A stretch of 24,772 bases of DNA from a bacterium (Candidatus Gribaldobacteria) CG07_land_8_20_14_0_80_33_18 (GCA_002779425.1 PEWP01000018.1:1-24772); one strand, 5' to 3'. Counted from the stretch's first letter, positions 13,415-20,022 are shown. The notes: generated from the letters alone by a model not told the origin. Made by a program: numbers and translations.

Positions 13415-13920
13415 ATTTCGCCGTTTTTAATAATTTCATTAATAATTTCCTTTTTAGACTGGTTGGTATAATATATCGTAATATCCGCATATTTCTTATA
13501 AAAAGGTAATCTCTCATTATATAATTCTTTAATAGATTTCGAGCTCAATCCAACTATACCTCTCATCGCTTTATTTTTAAGCCATTTCTCTAAATCATTA
13601 ATAGGTGTATCTAAAAATATAATAACCGATGAATCTTTAAGAATATTCATAACTTTTTTTGAATAAATAACGCTTCCTCCGGGAGCAAGAACACAATTTT
13701 TCAATGGCAATAATTCTAAAATTCGTTTCTCTTCAATTTCACAAAAAGTTTTATCTCCTTTGGTATCTATAATTTGCTGCAAAGTCATTTTTTCTTGTTT
13801 CTCTATATAATCATCACTATCAATAAATTTAAAATTAAGCTTTTCCGCTAATGCTCTGCCAATCGTACTTTTTCCTGAACCAGGCATACCAATTAATGTA
13901 ATATTGTTTAATTTTCTCAT
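13411..13920 (-). CDS. Shikimate-kinase-like P-loop kinase
   Basis: A 169-residue P-loop kinase with shikimate-kinase layout: Walker A GMPGSGKST at 11-19, FIDSDDYIE (Asp34 and Asp36) and a GG-containing loop APGGSVIYS at 79-87. The lid has Arg120 (AMRGIVG) and RLPFYKKYADITI follows with Arg137. Two substrate features deviate. The FRxxE arginine that grips the shikimate carboxylate is Cys60 (TFCEIEE), and the GGG triplet is GGS. No other shikimate-pathway gene is in the window. It may therefore phosphorylate something else; aroK is the nearest relative, not a confident identity. It is coupled to amrA by ATGA and separated from thrC by a repeat. Confidence 0.75.
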   Translation of the reverse strand: MRKLNNITLIGMPGSGKSTIGRALAEKLNFKFIDSDDYIEKQEKMTLQQIIDTKGDKTFCEIEEKRILELLPLKNCVLAPGGSVIYSKKVMNILKDSSVIIFLDTPINDLEKWLKNKAMRGIVGLSSKSIKELYNERLPFYKKYADITIYYTNQSKKEIINEIIKNGEI

Positions 13921-13921
13921 A

Positions 13922-13965
13922 TAAACGCTCCGCTTCGCTCGCTATAAACTTCGCTTCGCTCCGTT
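13922..13965. repeat. Loop-core repeats between thrC and the kinase
   Basis: Two cores, CCGCTTCGCTC (13930-13940) and TCGCTTCGCTC (13951-13961), in the same orientation. They are flanked by AAAC and GTTT-type short complementary arms. The element fills the whole gap between the thrC stop and the kinase start. Confidence 0.75.
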
Positions 13966-15372
13966 TTAAAATTTATTTTCTAAAAATGTTTTAAACTCTT
14001 GATAATCGGCCGGGATAGTCTTGAAATCTTCTTTTTTATTTTCTATCCCTGATAGGCTTTTAGGAGATTTTATTTTTAGACCAATTATCTCCTCAATTTC
14101 TTCTGGAAATTTAGCTGGATGAGCTGTTTCAAGACAAACAGAAAGGAAACTTTTTCCTTCTTTCAATAAAAAGCTTTCTAGGGCTGTCCAGCCAACAGCG
14201 CCATGAGGCTCTAAAACTACTTTATATCTATCATAAACCTTTTTTATTGTCTTTATTGTTTCATCATTGGAAATACTTACTGAGAAGATATCTTTTTTAA
14301 TTAAATCCACATCTGGCATTTTATTAATCTTTCCTTTCTCATCCATTTGACCTCCATATAAATTAATAAGTCTAGCCAGATTACTGGGATGACCGACATT
14401 CATTGCACTTGAGGGACAAACTTTCGATGGTTTTATTGGGATATAGTTTTTGGTTTCTAAAAATTTTGGAAATTCATCATTTTCATTTACAGCAGCAATA
14501 AATTTATAAACAGGGAGACCCATCTTTTTTGCTATAAGACCCCCCATTAAATTTCCGAAATTACCAGAAGGAACTGAGAATATAACTTCTTCGCCTTTTT
14601 TTGCTAATTTTGAATAGGCATAAAAATAATAAACAATTTGGGGTAATAATCTTCCAAAATTAATAGAATTAGCTGAAGAAAGATTTAAATAACTCAATTC
14701 CGGATCAGCAAATGCTTGTTTAACCATTGCCTGACAATCATCAAATTTACCATTCACGGCTAGAACAGTGATATTCTTCCCCAAAGTAGTCATTTGTTTT
14801 CTTTGTCTTTCACTCACTTCTTTCCCAGGGAAAAGAACAACCACTTTTATATTTTTTAAATTATAAAAAGCATTAGCAACTGCGCTTCCGGTATCACCAG
14901 AAGTAGCTACTAAAATAAGAACCTGTTCGCTTCGCTCACAGAACCTTGATTCCTCGCTTCGCTCGGAAATGAGAAGATTCTTATTTTCTTTTTTAATAAA
15001 ATATTCTATTAATCTAGTCATCATTCTGGCGGCAAAATCTTTAAAAGAAGCAGTTGGTCCTTGATCCAATCTCATAATATAAATTTTTCCAATAACATTT
15101 TCTAAAGGAATATCAAAATCATAAGCTTCTTTTGTTATCTTTTTTAAATCATCCTCAGGTATCTCATCTCTCAAAAACTCATTAGTGACAATAAAGGCAA
15201 TTTCAGGATAGGAAAGAGTTTTCATTGAAACTATAGTTTTCAAAGATATTTTTGGGATTCTATCTGGTAAATATAATCCCTTATCTGGAGCTTGACCTTG
15301 TAATAATGCCTCTCTAAAGTTAACAAATTCTGAGTTATGATTAGTGCTATAATATTTGATAATTTGAGCCAT
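13966..15372 (-). CDS. thrC: Threonine synthase with a repeat-encoded insertion
   Basis: A 468-residue PLP enzyme of the bacterial threonine synthase type, making threonine from O-phosphohomoserine. TASFKD has the PLP-binding Lys111, ATSGDTGSA (156-164) binds the phosphate and PSGNFGN follows in the C-terminal half. The N-terminal YYSTNHNS and LLQGQAPDKGLYLP are also standard. Residues about 136-151 (SERSEESRFCERSEQV) interrupt an otherwise continuous NLLI-LILVATSGDTG strand. They are encoded by two copies of the TCGCTTCGCTC loop-core repeat. The frame is kept, so the protein may still be functional. It lies 7 nt downstream of the unknown 106-residue gene. Confidence 0.95.
   Translation of the reverse strand: MAQIIKYYSTNHNSEFVNFREALLQGQAPDKGLYLPDRIPKISLKTIVSMKTLSYPEIAFIVTNEFLRDEIPEDDLKKITKEAYDFDIPLENVIGKIYIMRLDQGPTASFKDFAARMMTRLIEYFIKKENKNLLISERSEESRFCERSEQVLILVATSGDTGSAVANAFYNLKNIKVVVLFPGKEVSERQRKQMTTLGKNITVLAVNGKFDDCQAMVKQAFADPELSYLNLSSANSINFGRLLPQIVYYFYAYSKLAKKGEEVIFSVPSGNFGNLMGGLIAKKMGLPVYKFIAAVNENDEFPKFLETKNYIPIKPSKVCPSSAMNVGHPSNLARLINLYGGQMDEKGKINKMPDVDLIKKDIFSVSISNDETIKTIKKVYDRYKVVLEPHGAVGWTALESFLLKEGKSFLSVCLETAHPAKFPEEIEEIIGLKIKSPKSLSGIENKKEDFKTIPADYQEFKTFLENKF
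14923..14968. repeat. Two loop-core repeats inside thrC
   Basis: CTGT-TCGCTTCGCTC-ACAG (14923-14941) and TTCC-TCGCTTCGCTC-GGAA (14950-14968). The 11-nt core is identical and the arms differ but are self-complementary in each copy. Together they code for the in-frame SERSEE/CERSEQ insertion. Confidence 0.85.
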
Positions 15373-15379
15373 ATCCTTA

Positions 15380-15700
15380 TTATTTAAAAATATAATTTTT
15401 CAATGTTTGTTTAATTCTTTCTGCTTCGTTTTTGACTATCTCACTCTCATACTCAGCACTATGAGCAGGAACACCTTTATAAATTGGTCTTTTTTGATCT
15501 AAATGTAAATTGAAAATTATCTCATTTATTTCTGAATTAACTTTTAAATAAAGATGAAATCTTGAATAATCACTACCTCCTAAAGAACGAATAAAACTTA
15601 ATTCTTTTCTTTCTTCGTTTTTGCCCTGGAAACGGTATCCAACTTCTCTTATTAAATTATAAACATTTTCTTTAAATGGCCCTTTTATAACAAACTTCAT
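15380..15700 (-). CDS. Unknown conserved 106-aa protein
   Basis: No function recognised. The chain starts MKFVIKGPFKENVYNLIREVGYRF and contains SDYSRFHLYLKV, IIFNLHLDQKRPIYKGVPAHSAEY and an acidic/basic C-terminal helix. The arrangement suggests a compact alpha/beta protein with conserved aromatic, His and Asp residues (FHLYL, NLHLD, AHSAEY). Similar proteins appear, as I recall, mostly in CPR genomes. There is no signal peptide or membrane helix. The start overlaps the amrB stop as ATGA, which ties it directly to the AmmeMemoRadiSam genes and makes it a candidate fourth partner. Confidence 0.8.
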   Translation of the reverse strand: MKFVIKGPFKENVYNLIREVGYRFQGKNEERKELSFIRSLGGSDYSRFHLYLKVNSEINEIIFNLHLDQKRPIYKGVPAHSAEYESEIVKNEAERIKQTLKNYIFK

Positions 15701-16347
15701 AAAGTAAAGTTAATTACTAAATAGCCAACACCAAAAGGTCCTTCATAAGATAAAACTTTCGCTTGCCATTTTAAGCCAGAAGTCTCCAAAATTCCTAACA
15801 AAAAACTAAAAGAACGAAGGCCGCATTCACCAGCTTCTGGATACAATTCGTCTAATTTTAAAATTTTTTCAATATCTTTTTTCTTTAATGCTTCAATTAA
15901 AGCTTTATCAAATTTTGGACCGTCAGGATGAAAGCCATAAGGCCCATCAGCCCTCAAGCAATGCGATAGATCGCCACTTGCTATGAGGGCAATTTTTAAT
16001 TTTAAATTTTTAATTTTTAAATCGTATAATTTTTTTCCTTCTTCAAAATAAAATTGGGGTGATTCTAAACCAATTAAATGTTGTTGAATTTCGCCTTTAA
16101 AATCTTTTGCAAGGAAATAAAGGGGGACATTGAATCCCCAGTCGGGATGGGGAGCGAATATAATGATTGAATCTGGATTTACTTCTTTTAATTTCTTTCC
16201 TAATTTTTCCAAATTCTCAATTGTATTTCTAACTTGAGCTCTGTCTTCTGGAGAGCCAACTGAAGGCAAAATTATTGGGGGATGAGGGCTTATACCTACG
16301 AAGACTATTTGACTATTTAACATATTAACTATTTGATAATTTGACAA
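15697..16347 (-). CDS. amrB: AmmeMemoRadiSam system protein B (Memo/LigB-like)
   Basis: A 216-residue protein of the Memo family, structurally a relative of class III extradiol dioxygenases. The N-terminal GISPHPPIILPSVG holds a candidate metal histidine. FAPHPDWG and IASGDLSHCLRADGPYGFHPDGP supply the other pocket residues. EAGECGLRSFSFLLG and the GPFGVGYLV end are typical. A run of AT-rich direct repeats (15991-16021) encodes LKIKNLKLKI in the middle. The open frame begins at 16347, but ATG 16323, one base after the upstream stop, is an equally good start and places the first strand correctly. The last 4 nt overlap the next gene. Confidence 0.9.
   Translation of the reverse strand: MSNYQIVNMLNSQIVFVGISPHPPIILPSVGSPEDRAQVRNTIENLEKLGKKLKEVNPDSIIIFAPHPDWGFNVPLYFLAKDFKGEIQQHLIGLESPQFYFEEGKKLYDLKIKNLKLKIALIASGDLSHCLRADGPYGFHPDGPKFDKALIEALKKKDIEKILKLDELYPEAGECGLRSFSFLLGILETSGLKWQAKVLSYEGPFGVGYLVINFTL
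15991..16021. repeat. AT-rich direct repeats in amrB
   Basis: Near-tandem AATTTTTAA/TTTTAAATT units inside coding sequence, read as LKIKNLKLKI. Confidence 0.65.
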
Positions 16348-16705
16348 TAAAACCTTTTAATCTTTTAGCGAGATTGCTAGCTTTTTCTAAAAATTCTTGA
16401 TGTTTATCTTTATTAATATAATTATTATCTAAAGCACAATCTAAACAGGCTACAACCTCATCTAAAGACCCTGCCGCTCTGGAAATATAAATTCTCAGAT
16501 CTTTATTTGTAGTTCGATTAGCTCCTTCTGCAATATTAAGAATTATTGAATTTAATGCTCTTTTTGTTTGGTCTACGAGAGCGAATTTCTCTTCCATTGG
16601 ATAAGTTCTTAAAACTTCATATAGTTCAATTCGAAATCTTCTAGCGTCCTTATAAATATCCCATTCCCTGAATCTAAAACCATATTTATCGTAAGTCTTA
16701 ATCAT
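16325..16705 (-). CDS. Four-helix-bundle protein (23S rRNA IVS family)
   Basis: A 126-residue all-helical protein of the four-helix-bundle family first seen encoded in 23S rRNA intervening sequences. Hallmarks are WDIYKDARRFRIELYEVLRT, the FALVDQTKRALNSIILNIAEGANR turn, and a DLRIYISRAAGSLDEVVACLDCA helix. Family members are small, often pentameric, and functionally unexplained. Here the gene is free-standing, not within rRNA. It sits between amrS and amrB, overlapping amrB's longer start by 23 nt. Whether it belongs to the AmmeMemoRadiSam function is unknown, as this family also occurs as a mobile-looking orphan. Confidence 0.88.
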   Translation of the reverse strand: MIKTYDKYGFRFREWDIYKDARRFRIELYEVLRTYPMEEKFALVDQTKRALNSIILNIAEGANRTTNKDLRIYISRAAGSLDEVVACLDCALDNNYINKDKHQEFLEKASNLAKRLKGFIVKLSNS

Positions 16706-16713
16706 TTTTCGTT

Positions 16714-16745
16714 GTTAATTAGTTAAATAGTTAATTAGTTAATAA
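16714..16745. repeat. GTTAATTA direct repeats at the amrS 3' end
   Basis: Near-tandem GTTAATTA/GTTAAATA units spanning the amrS stop codon (16735-16737) and the gap to the next gene. Confidence 0.65.
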
Positions 16746-17748
16746 TATTCAAGTCTGCGCCGCAGCGAGGGCATTTTCCATTTTTATCGTGGCGATGGAT
16801 AATGTAGTTTGTTCTATCAATACAAAGAGTATTGCATTTTGGACAAAAAGTATCCTCTGTTGGCAAACCAGGGACATTGCCAGTGTAAACATACTTTAAA
16901 CCGATTTCTTTTCCAATTTTATAAGCTCTTTTTAAGGTTTCAACTGGCGTATCAGATAAATTTTGAAGTTTCCAGGAAATTGCTCCGCAAAATTGAGAAA
17001 TGTGCCAAGGAGTTTCTTCTCCTAATTCCTCCTTTATAAATTTAGCAATTCCTCTGAAGGTCTTTTCATCATCATTTAATGTTGGGATTACCAGCGTTGT
17101 AATCTCAACCCAAAATTTTTTCTTTTTTAATCGAATAAGTGTATCTAAAACCGGCTGAAGCCGAGTACCACAAACTTTAATATAAAATTCGTCATTGAAT
17201 CCTTTTAAATCTACATTTGCTGCGTCAAGATAGGGATAAACTATTTCAAATAATTCTTTAGACCAAAAACCATTGGTTACCCAGTTATTTTTTAAACCCT
17301 TTTCCTTAGCTATTTTCATTGTCTCTAAAGCATACTCGGAAAAAATAGCTGGTTCGGTATAAGTATAAGAAATACTTGGCAGATGATTCTTAAGAGCTAT
17401 TTCAACAATTTTTTCTGGAGAGATTTCTTCTCCTTTAATTCTTTTAAAAATTTTTGGAGCTTGGGAAATAGTCCAATTCTGACAATTCAAACAAGAAAAA
17501 TTGCAGCCAACCGTAGCGATGGATAAAGATTGACTTCCCGGTAAAAAATGGAAAAAAGGTTTCTTCTCAATGGGGTCTATATTTATTGCGCAGGCCTTTC
17601 CATAAACTAATGAATAAAGTTTTCCATCTTGATTTTCTCTTACTCCGCAAATTCCTCTTTTTTTATCTTCAATAATGCAATAATGAGCGCAATTTAAGCA
17701 TTGGACTTTTTTACCTGTCAGTTTTTTGTAAAGAATTGCCTCTTTCAT
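16735..17748 (-). CDS. amrS: AmmeMemoRadiSam system radical SAM enzyme
   Basis: A 337-residue radical SAM protein of the AmrS type. The 4Fe-4S motif is CNFSCLNC with Cys82, Cys86 and Cys89 (CX3CX2C). An N-terminal cysteine cluster (Cys17, Cys20, Cys24, Cys34) typical of the family precedes it, as does the IDPIEKKPFFHFLPGS block. A C-terminal pair of zinc knuckles (Cys302/305 and Cys326/329) completes the usual architecture. The WHISQF and YTGNVPG blocks are also diagnostic. The reaction is undetermined. The gene heads the nine-gene minus-strand run and starts 7 nt after an extended -10 TATAAT, with no Shine-Dalgarno. Confidence 0.95.
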   Translation of the reverse strand: MKEAILYKKLTGKKVQCLNCAHYCIIEDKKRGICGVRENQDGKLYSLVYGKACAINIDPIEKKPFFHFLPGSQSLSIATVGCNFSCLNCQNWTISQAPKIFKRIKGEEISPEKIVEIALKNHLPSISYTYTEPAIFSEYALETMKIAKEKGLKNNWVTNGFWSKELFEIVYPYLDAANVDLKGFNDEFYIKVCGTRLQPVLDTLIRLKKKKFWVEITTLVIPTLNDDEKTFRGIAKFIKEELGEETPWHISQFCGAISWKLQNLSDTPVETLKRAYKIGKEIGLKYVYTGNVPGLPTEDTFCPKCNTLCIDRTNYIIHRHDKNGKCPRCGADLNIIN

Positions 17749-17755
17749 TCTTTTT

Positions 17756-17761
17756 ATTATA
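17756..17761 (-). promoter_or_regulatory. Extended -10 promoter of the amrS run
   Basis: On the minus strand TGG-TATAAT ends 7 nt before the ATG at 17748. There is no recognisable -35, as expected for an extended -10 promoter. It forms a divergent pair with the thpR promoter. Confidence 0.75.
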
Positions 17762-17799
17762 CCACTTCAATTCAATTTTGGGATATCTAAAAAAGTTGC

Positions 17800-17805
17800 T
17801 ATAAT
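17800..17805 (+). promoter_or_regulatory. Extended -10 promoter of thpR-murC
   Basis: TGC-TATAAT ends 6 nt before the ATG at 17812. The predicted start site coincides with the start codon. Confidence 0.75.
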
Positions 17806-17811
17806 AAAAAA

Positions 17812-18399
17812 ATGAAAAGAGTTTTTGTTGCGATAAATTTGCCCGAGGAGATTAAAAATAAGATTGAAAAAGAAGAGAAAGAAATTAAAAATCTTTTCCC
17901 TGAAGAGTTAAGAGAAACAATGTTTAAATGGGTAAAAAAAGAAAATCTGCATATCACTTTGCTTTTTATCGGTTATATCGATGAGAAAGCACTTCCTCAA
18001 CTGAACCTCATAGTTAAAAAAATAACAGAAAGTTTTAAACCATTTTCTTTAAAATTTGAAAAAATTACTTACGGCCCGCCAAAAATAATTCCTCCCCGTC
18101 TCATTTGGCTTGAATTAGAAAAAAAACCGGAGTTGTTAGAACTGGCTCAAAAATTAAAAGAGGAAGTTGAAAAAGCAGGAATTTTAAACAGATATGAAAA
18201 AAGAGAATTTTCTCCTCATATTACCTTGGTCAGAATCCGAACTTGGCAATGGAAAAGAATTGAACCAGAAGAAAGACCAGAAATAAACGAAGAAATAAAT
18301 TTAAGTTTTAAAGTCAATTCAATTGAAGTTATGGAAAGTAAATTAAAAAGAGGAGGTTCGGAATACACAATTTTAGAATTATGCCCTCTAAAAACTTAA
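17812..18399 (+). CDS. thpR: RNA 2',3'-cyclic phosphodiesterase
   Basis: A 195-residue 2H-family phosphoesterase. The two HxTx motifs are HITL at 47-50 and HITL at 136-139, each in the normal context (ENLHITLLFIG and FSPHITLVRI). The N-terminal KRVFVAINLPEEIK and the ESKLKRGGSEYTIL end are typical of ThpR/LigT. The enzyme opens 2',3'-cyclic phosphates to 2'-phosphates and can ligate tRNA halves in vitro. Length is normal. Its 3' end overlaps murC by 19 nt in another frame, so the two are cotranscribed. It starts without a leader or Shine-Dalgarno. Confidence 0.94.
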   Translation: MKRVFVAINLPEEIKNKIEKEEKEIKNLFPEELRETMFKWVKKENLHITLLFIGYIDEKALPQLNLIVKKITESFKPFSLKFEKITYGPPKIIPPRLIWLELEKKPELLELAQKLKEEVEKAGILNRYEKREFSPHITLVRIRTWQWKRIEPEERPEINEEINLSFKVNSIEVMESKLKRGGSEYTILELCPLKT

Positions 18400-19778
18400 A
18401 AATTCATTTTATTGGTATTGGCGGAATTGGGGTTTCGGCTTTAGCCCAATATTATTTAAAAAAAAGAAACCAAATAAGTGGTTCTGATTTAACATCTTCA
18501 GAAATTATAGATTTTCTTAAGAAAAAGGGGGTTAAAATTTTTACCCCGCACCATCCCGCCAAGGCGGGAGCTACGGGGCAGATTGGCCATTCGGAAAAAA
18601 ACTTGCCAAAAGATACTAATTTAGTAATTTACAGCGCTGCTGTTTGTAAAAATAATCCAGAATTAGAAAAAGCGAAAAAATTAGGAATTAAATGCTTAAC
18701 TTATTCGCAGGCATTAGGGGAATTAACAAAAAAATATTTCACAATTGCTGTTTCAGGAACTCATGGAAAAAGCACGACAACTGCGATGATTGCTTTGATT
18801 TTAATTAAAGCTGGCTTAAATCCAACGGTAATTCTTGGTACAAAATTAAAAGAATTTGGCAATAGTAATTTTAGAATAGGGGAATCGAAATATTTAATAA
18901 TCGAGGCTGACGAATGGAATGCCTCTTTTTTAAATTATTGGCCAAAAATTATTGTTTTAACTAATATTGAAAGAGAACATTTAGATTACTACAAAAATTT
19001 AAAAAATATTTTAAAAACTTATAAAGAATACATTGGGCATTTGCCCAAAAGTGAAGTATTGGTGGCAAATGAAGAGGATAAAAACATCCAAAAAATTATT
19101 AGAGATCGGATCTCTGAAGGAGATCCGATCTCCCTATATCGTTCAAAACAAGAAGAAACTTCGAGGTTGAAAAAGATTTTAAAAATTCCGGGAAAACATA
19201 ATGTTTCTAATGCTTTGGCAGCTTTAACAGTCGCGCGAGTTTTAAAAATTCCTAACAAAATATCTTTTAAAGCATTGTCGGAATATCGCGGTTCATGGCG
19301 TCGCTTTGAAGAATCTAATTGTTCTATAAAAACTAATAAACTAAAAACTATAAACTATAAATTAATTTCTGATTATGGCCACCATCCAACTGAAATTAAA
19401 GCCACCCTTGAAGCTGCTCGGGAAAAATATCCCAAAAAAGAAATTATTTGTATTTTTCAACCACATCAATATCAAAGAACATTTTATCTTTTTGATGACT
19501 TTGTTAAAGTTTTTAAAAAAGTTCCAATTGATAAATTGATTATTACTGATATTTATGATGTGGCAGGCAGAGAAACAAAGGGTCTAAAAAAGAAGGTAAA
19601 TTCAAAAAAAATAGTTGAAGCAGTTGGAAAATCTTCAGTAATTTATTTACCCAAAGAAAAAATAATTGATTATATTAAAAAAAATTTAAGAGGAAAAGAA
19701 GTGGTAATTATAATGGGCGCGGGTGATATATACAATTTAAATTTAAATTTAAATTCAAAATTCAAAATTCAAAGTTAA
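18381..19778 (+). CDS. murC: UDP-N-acetylmuramate--L-alanine ligase with repeat insertions
   Basis: A 465-residue Mur ligase. The N-terminal IHFIGIGGIGVSALA binds the nucleotide sugar, GTHGKST at 126-132 is the ATP loop, IEADEWN and TNIEREHLDYY form the central site, and SDYGHHPTEI opens the C-terminal domain (residue about 335). It adds L-Ala to UDP-MurNAc. Two insertions are palindrome-encoded: residues 59-70 (PAKAGATGQIGH, GC hairpin 18544-18578) and residues 241-251 (RDRISEGDPIS, inverted repeat 19101-19133). An AT-rich repeat forms the C-terminal NLNLNLNSKFKIQS. Catalytic blocks are intact. The related ligase Mpl is less likely on the GTHGKST/GHHPTEI context and size. Confidence 0.95.
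   Translation: MPSKNLKIHFIGIGGIGVSALAQYYLKKRNQISGSDLTSSEIIDFLKKKGVKIFTPHHPAKAGATGQIGHSEKNLPKDTNLVIYSAAVCKNNPELEKAKKLGIKCLTYSQALGELTKKYFTIAVSGTHGKSTTTAMIALILIKAGLNPTVILGTKLKEFGNSNFRIGESKYLIIEADEWNASFLNYWPKIIVLTNIEREHLDYYKNLKNILKTYKEYIGHLPKSEVLVANEEDKNIQKIIRDRISEGDPISLYRSKQEETSRLKKILKIPGKHNVSNALAALTVARVLKIPNKISFKALSEYRGSWRRFEESNCSIKTNKLKTINYKLISDYGHHPTEIKATLEAAREKYPKKEIICIFQPHQYQRTFYLFDDFVKVFKKVPIDKLIITDIYDVAGRETKGLKKKVNSKKIVEAVGKSSVIYLPKEKIIDYIKKNLRGKEVVIIMGAGDIYNLNLNLNSKFKIQS
18544..18578. repeat. GC-rich nested palindrome inside murC
   Basis: Inner stem CCCGCC/GGCGGG (18555-18568) within an outer CCCCG/CGGGG pair (18544-18548 and 18574-18578). It codes for an extra PAKAGATGQ segment next to a His-rich turn and stands out against the AT-rich surroundings. 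Confidence 0.75.
19102..19132. repeat. GAGATCSGATCTC inverted pair inside murC
   Basis: GAGATCGGATCTC (19102-19114), a 5-nt spacer TGAAG, then GAGATCCGATCTC (19120-19132). The two 13-mers are exact reverse complements. The second is identical to the copy at 7513-7525. Confidence 0.85.
19734..19773. repeat. AT-rich direct repeats at the murC 3' end
   Basis: Units of AATTTA then AATTCAA. They encode the last residues of MurC (NLNLNLNSKFKIQ) beyond the conserved fold. Confidence 0.7.
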
Positions 19779-19809
19779 AGGTCGTATAAAAAGTTTAAAT
19801 TAAAATTTT

Positions 19810-19971
19810 ATGGGAAGTGCTTTATACACCATACTTTTGATAATTATAGTAATTGTGACGGCAGGATTTATAACTATGTATTTCAAATCAAGAACAAAAG
19901 GTCCTTCAGTTCCGCAAGTGAAAGAGGAACCAACAGAAAAACCAGAAAACGAAGATTCTGAAATTGGTTAA
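19810..19971 (+). CDS. Tiny single-pass membrane protein
   Basis: A 53-residue frame in the murC-aspS gap: MGSALYTILLIIIVIVTAGF begins it, forming one membrane helix (about 5-24), then a basic stretch (KSRTKG) and an acidic Pro/Glu-rich tail (KEEPTEKPENEDSEIG). The layout suggests insertion with the tail in the cytosol by the positive-inside rule. No family is recognised; it superficially resembles small membrane-anchored accessory subunits. There is no Shine-Dalgarno. A TTAAAT hexamer (19795-19800) lies 9 nt before the ATG. It fills most of the 244-base gap, which otherwise holds only AT-rich repeats. Confidence 0.65.
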   Translation: MGSALYTILLIIIVIVTAGFITMYFKSRTKGPSVPQVKEEPTEKPENEDSEIG

Positions 19972-19987
19972 ATTAATATAAAAAGGA

Positions 19988-20016
19988 TTGTTTCTTGATT
20001 CTTGATATTATAAAAT
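19988..20016 (+). promoter_or_regulatory. Putative aspS promoter
   Basis: TTGTTT (19988-19993), a 17-nt spacer and TAAAAT (20011-20016), ending 6 nt before the ATG at 20023. A weak AGGA also lies 3 nt upstream of the ATG, so either a leaderless or a read-through start is possible. Confidence 0.4.
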
Positions 20017-20022
20017 AGGAAT

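Noticed and set aside
13411..15372. thrC plus shikimate kinase as an amino-acid biosynthesis operon
   Set aside because: No other pathway genes are present, the kinase lacks a substrate arginine, and a repeat separates the two; adjacency alone is not enough.
16325..16705. Four-helix-bundle gene as evidence of a 23S rRNA intervening sequence
   Set aside because: No rRNA sequence flanks it; the family is frequently free-standing.
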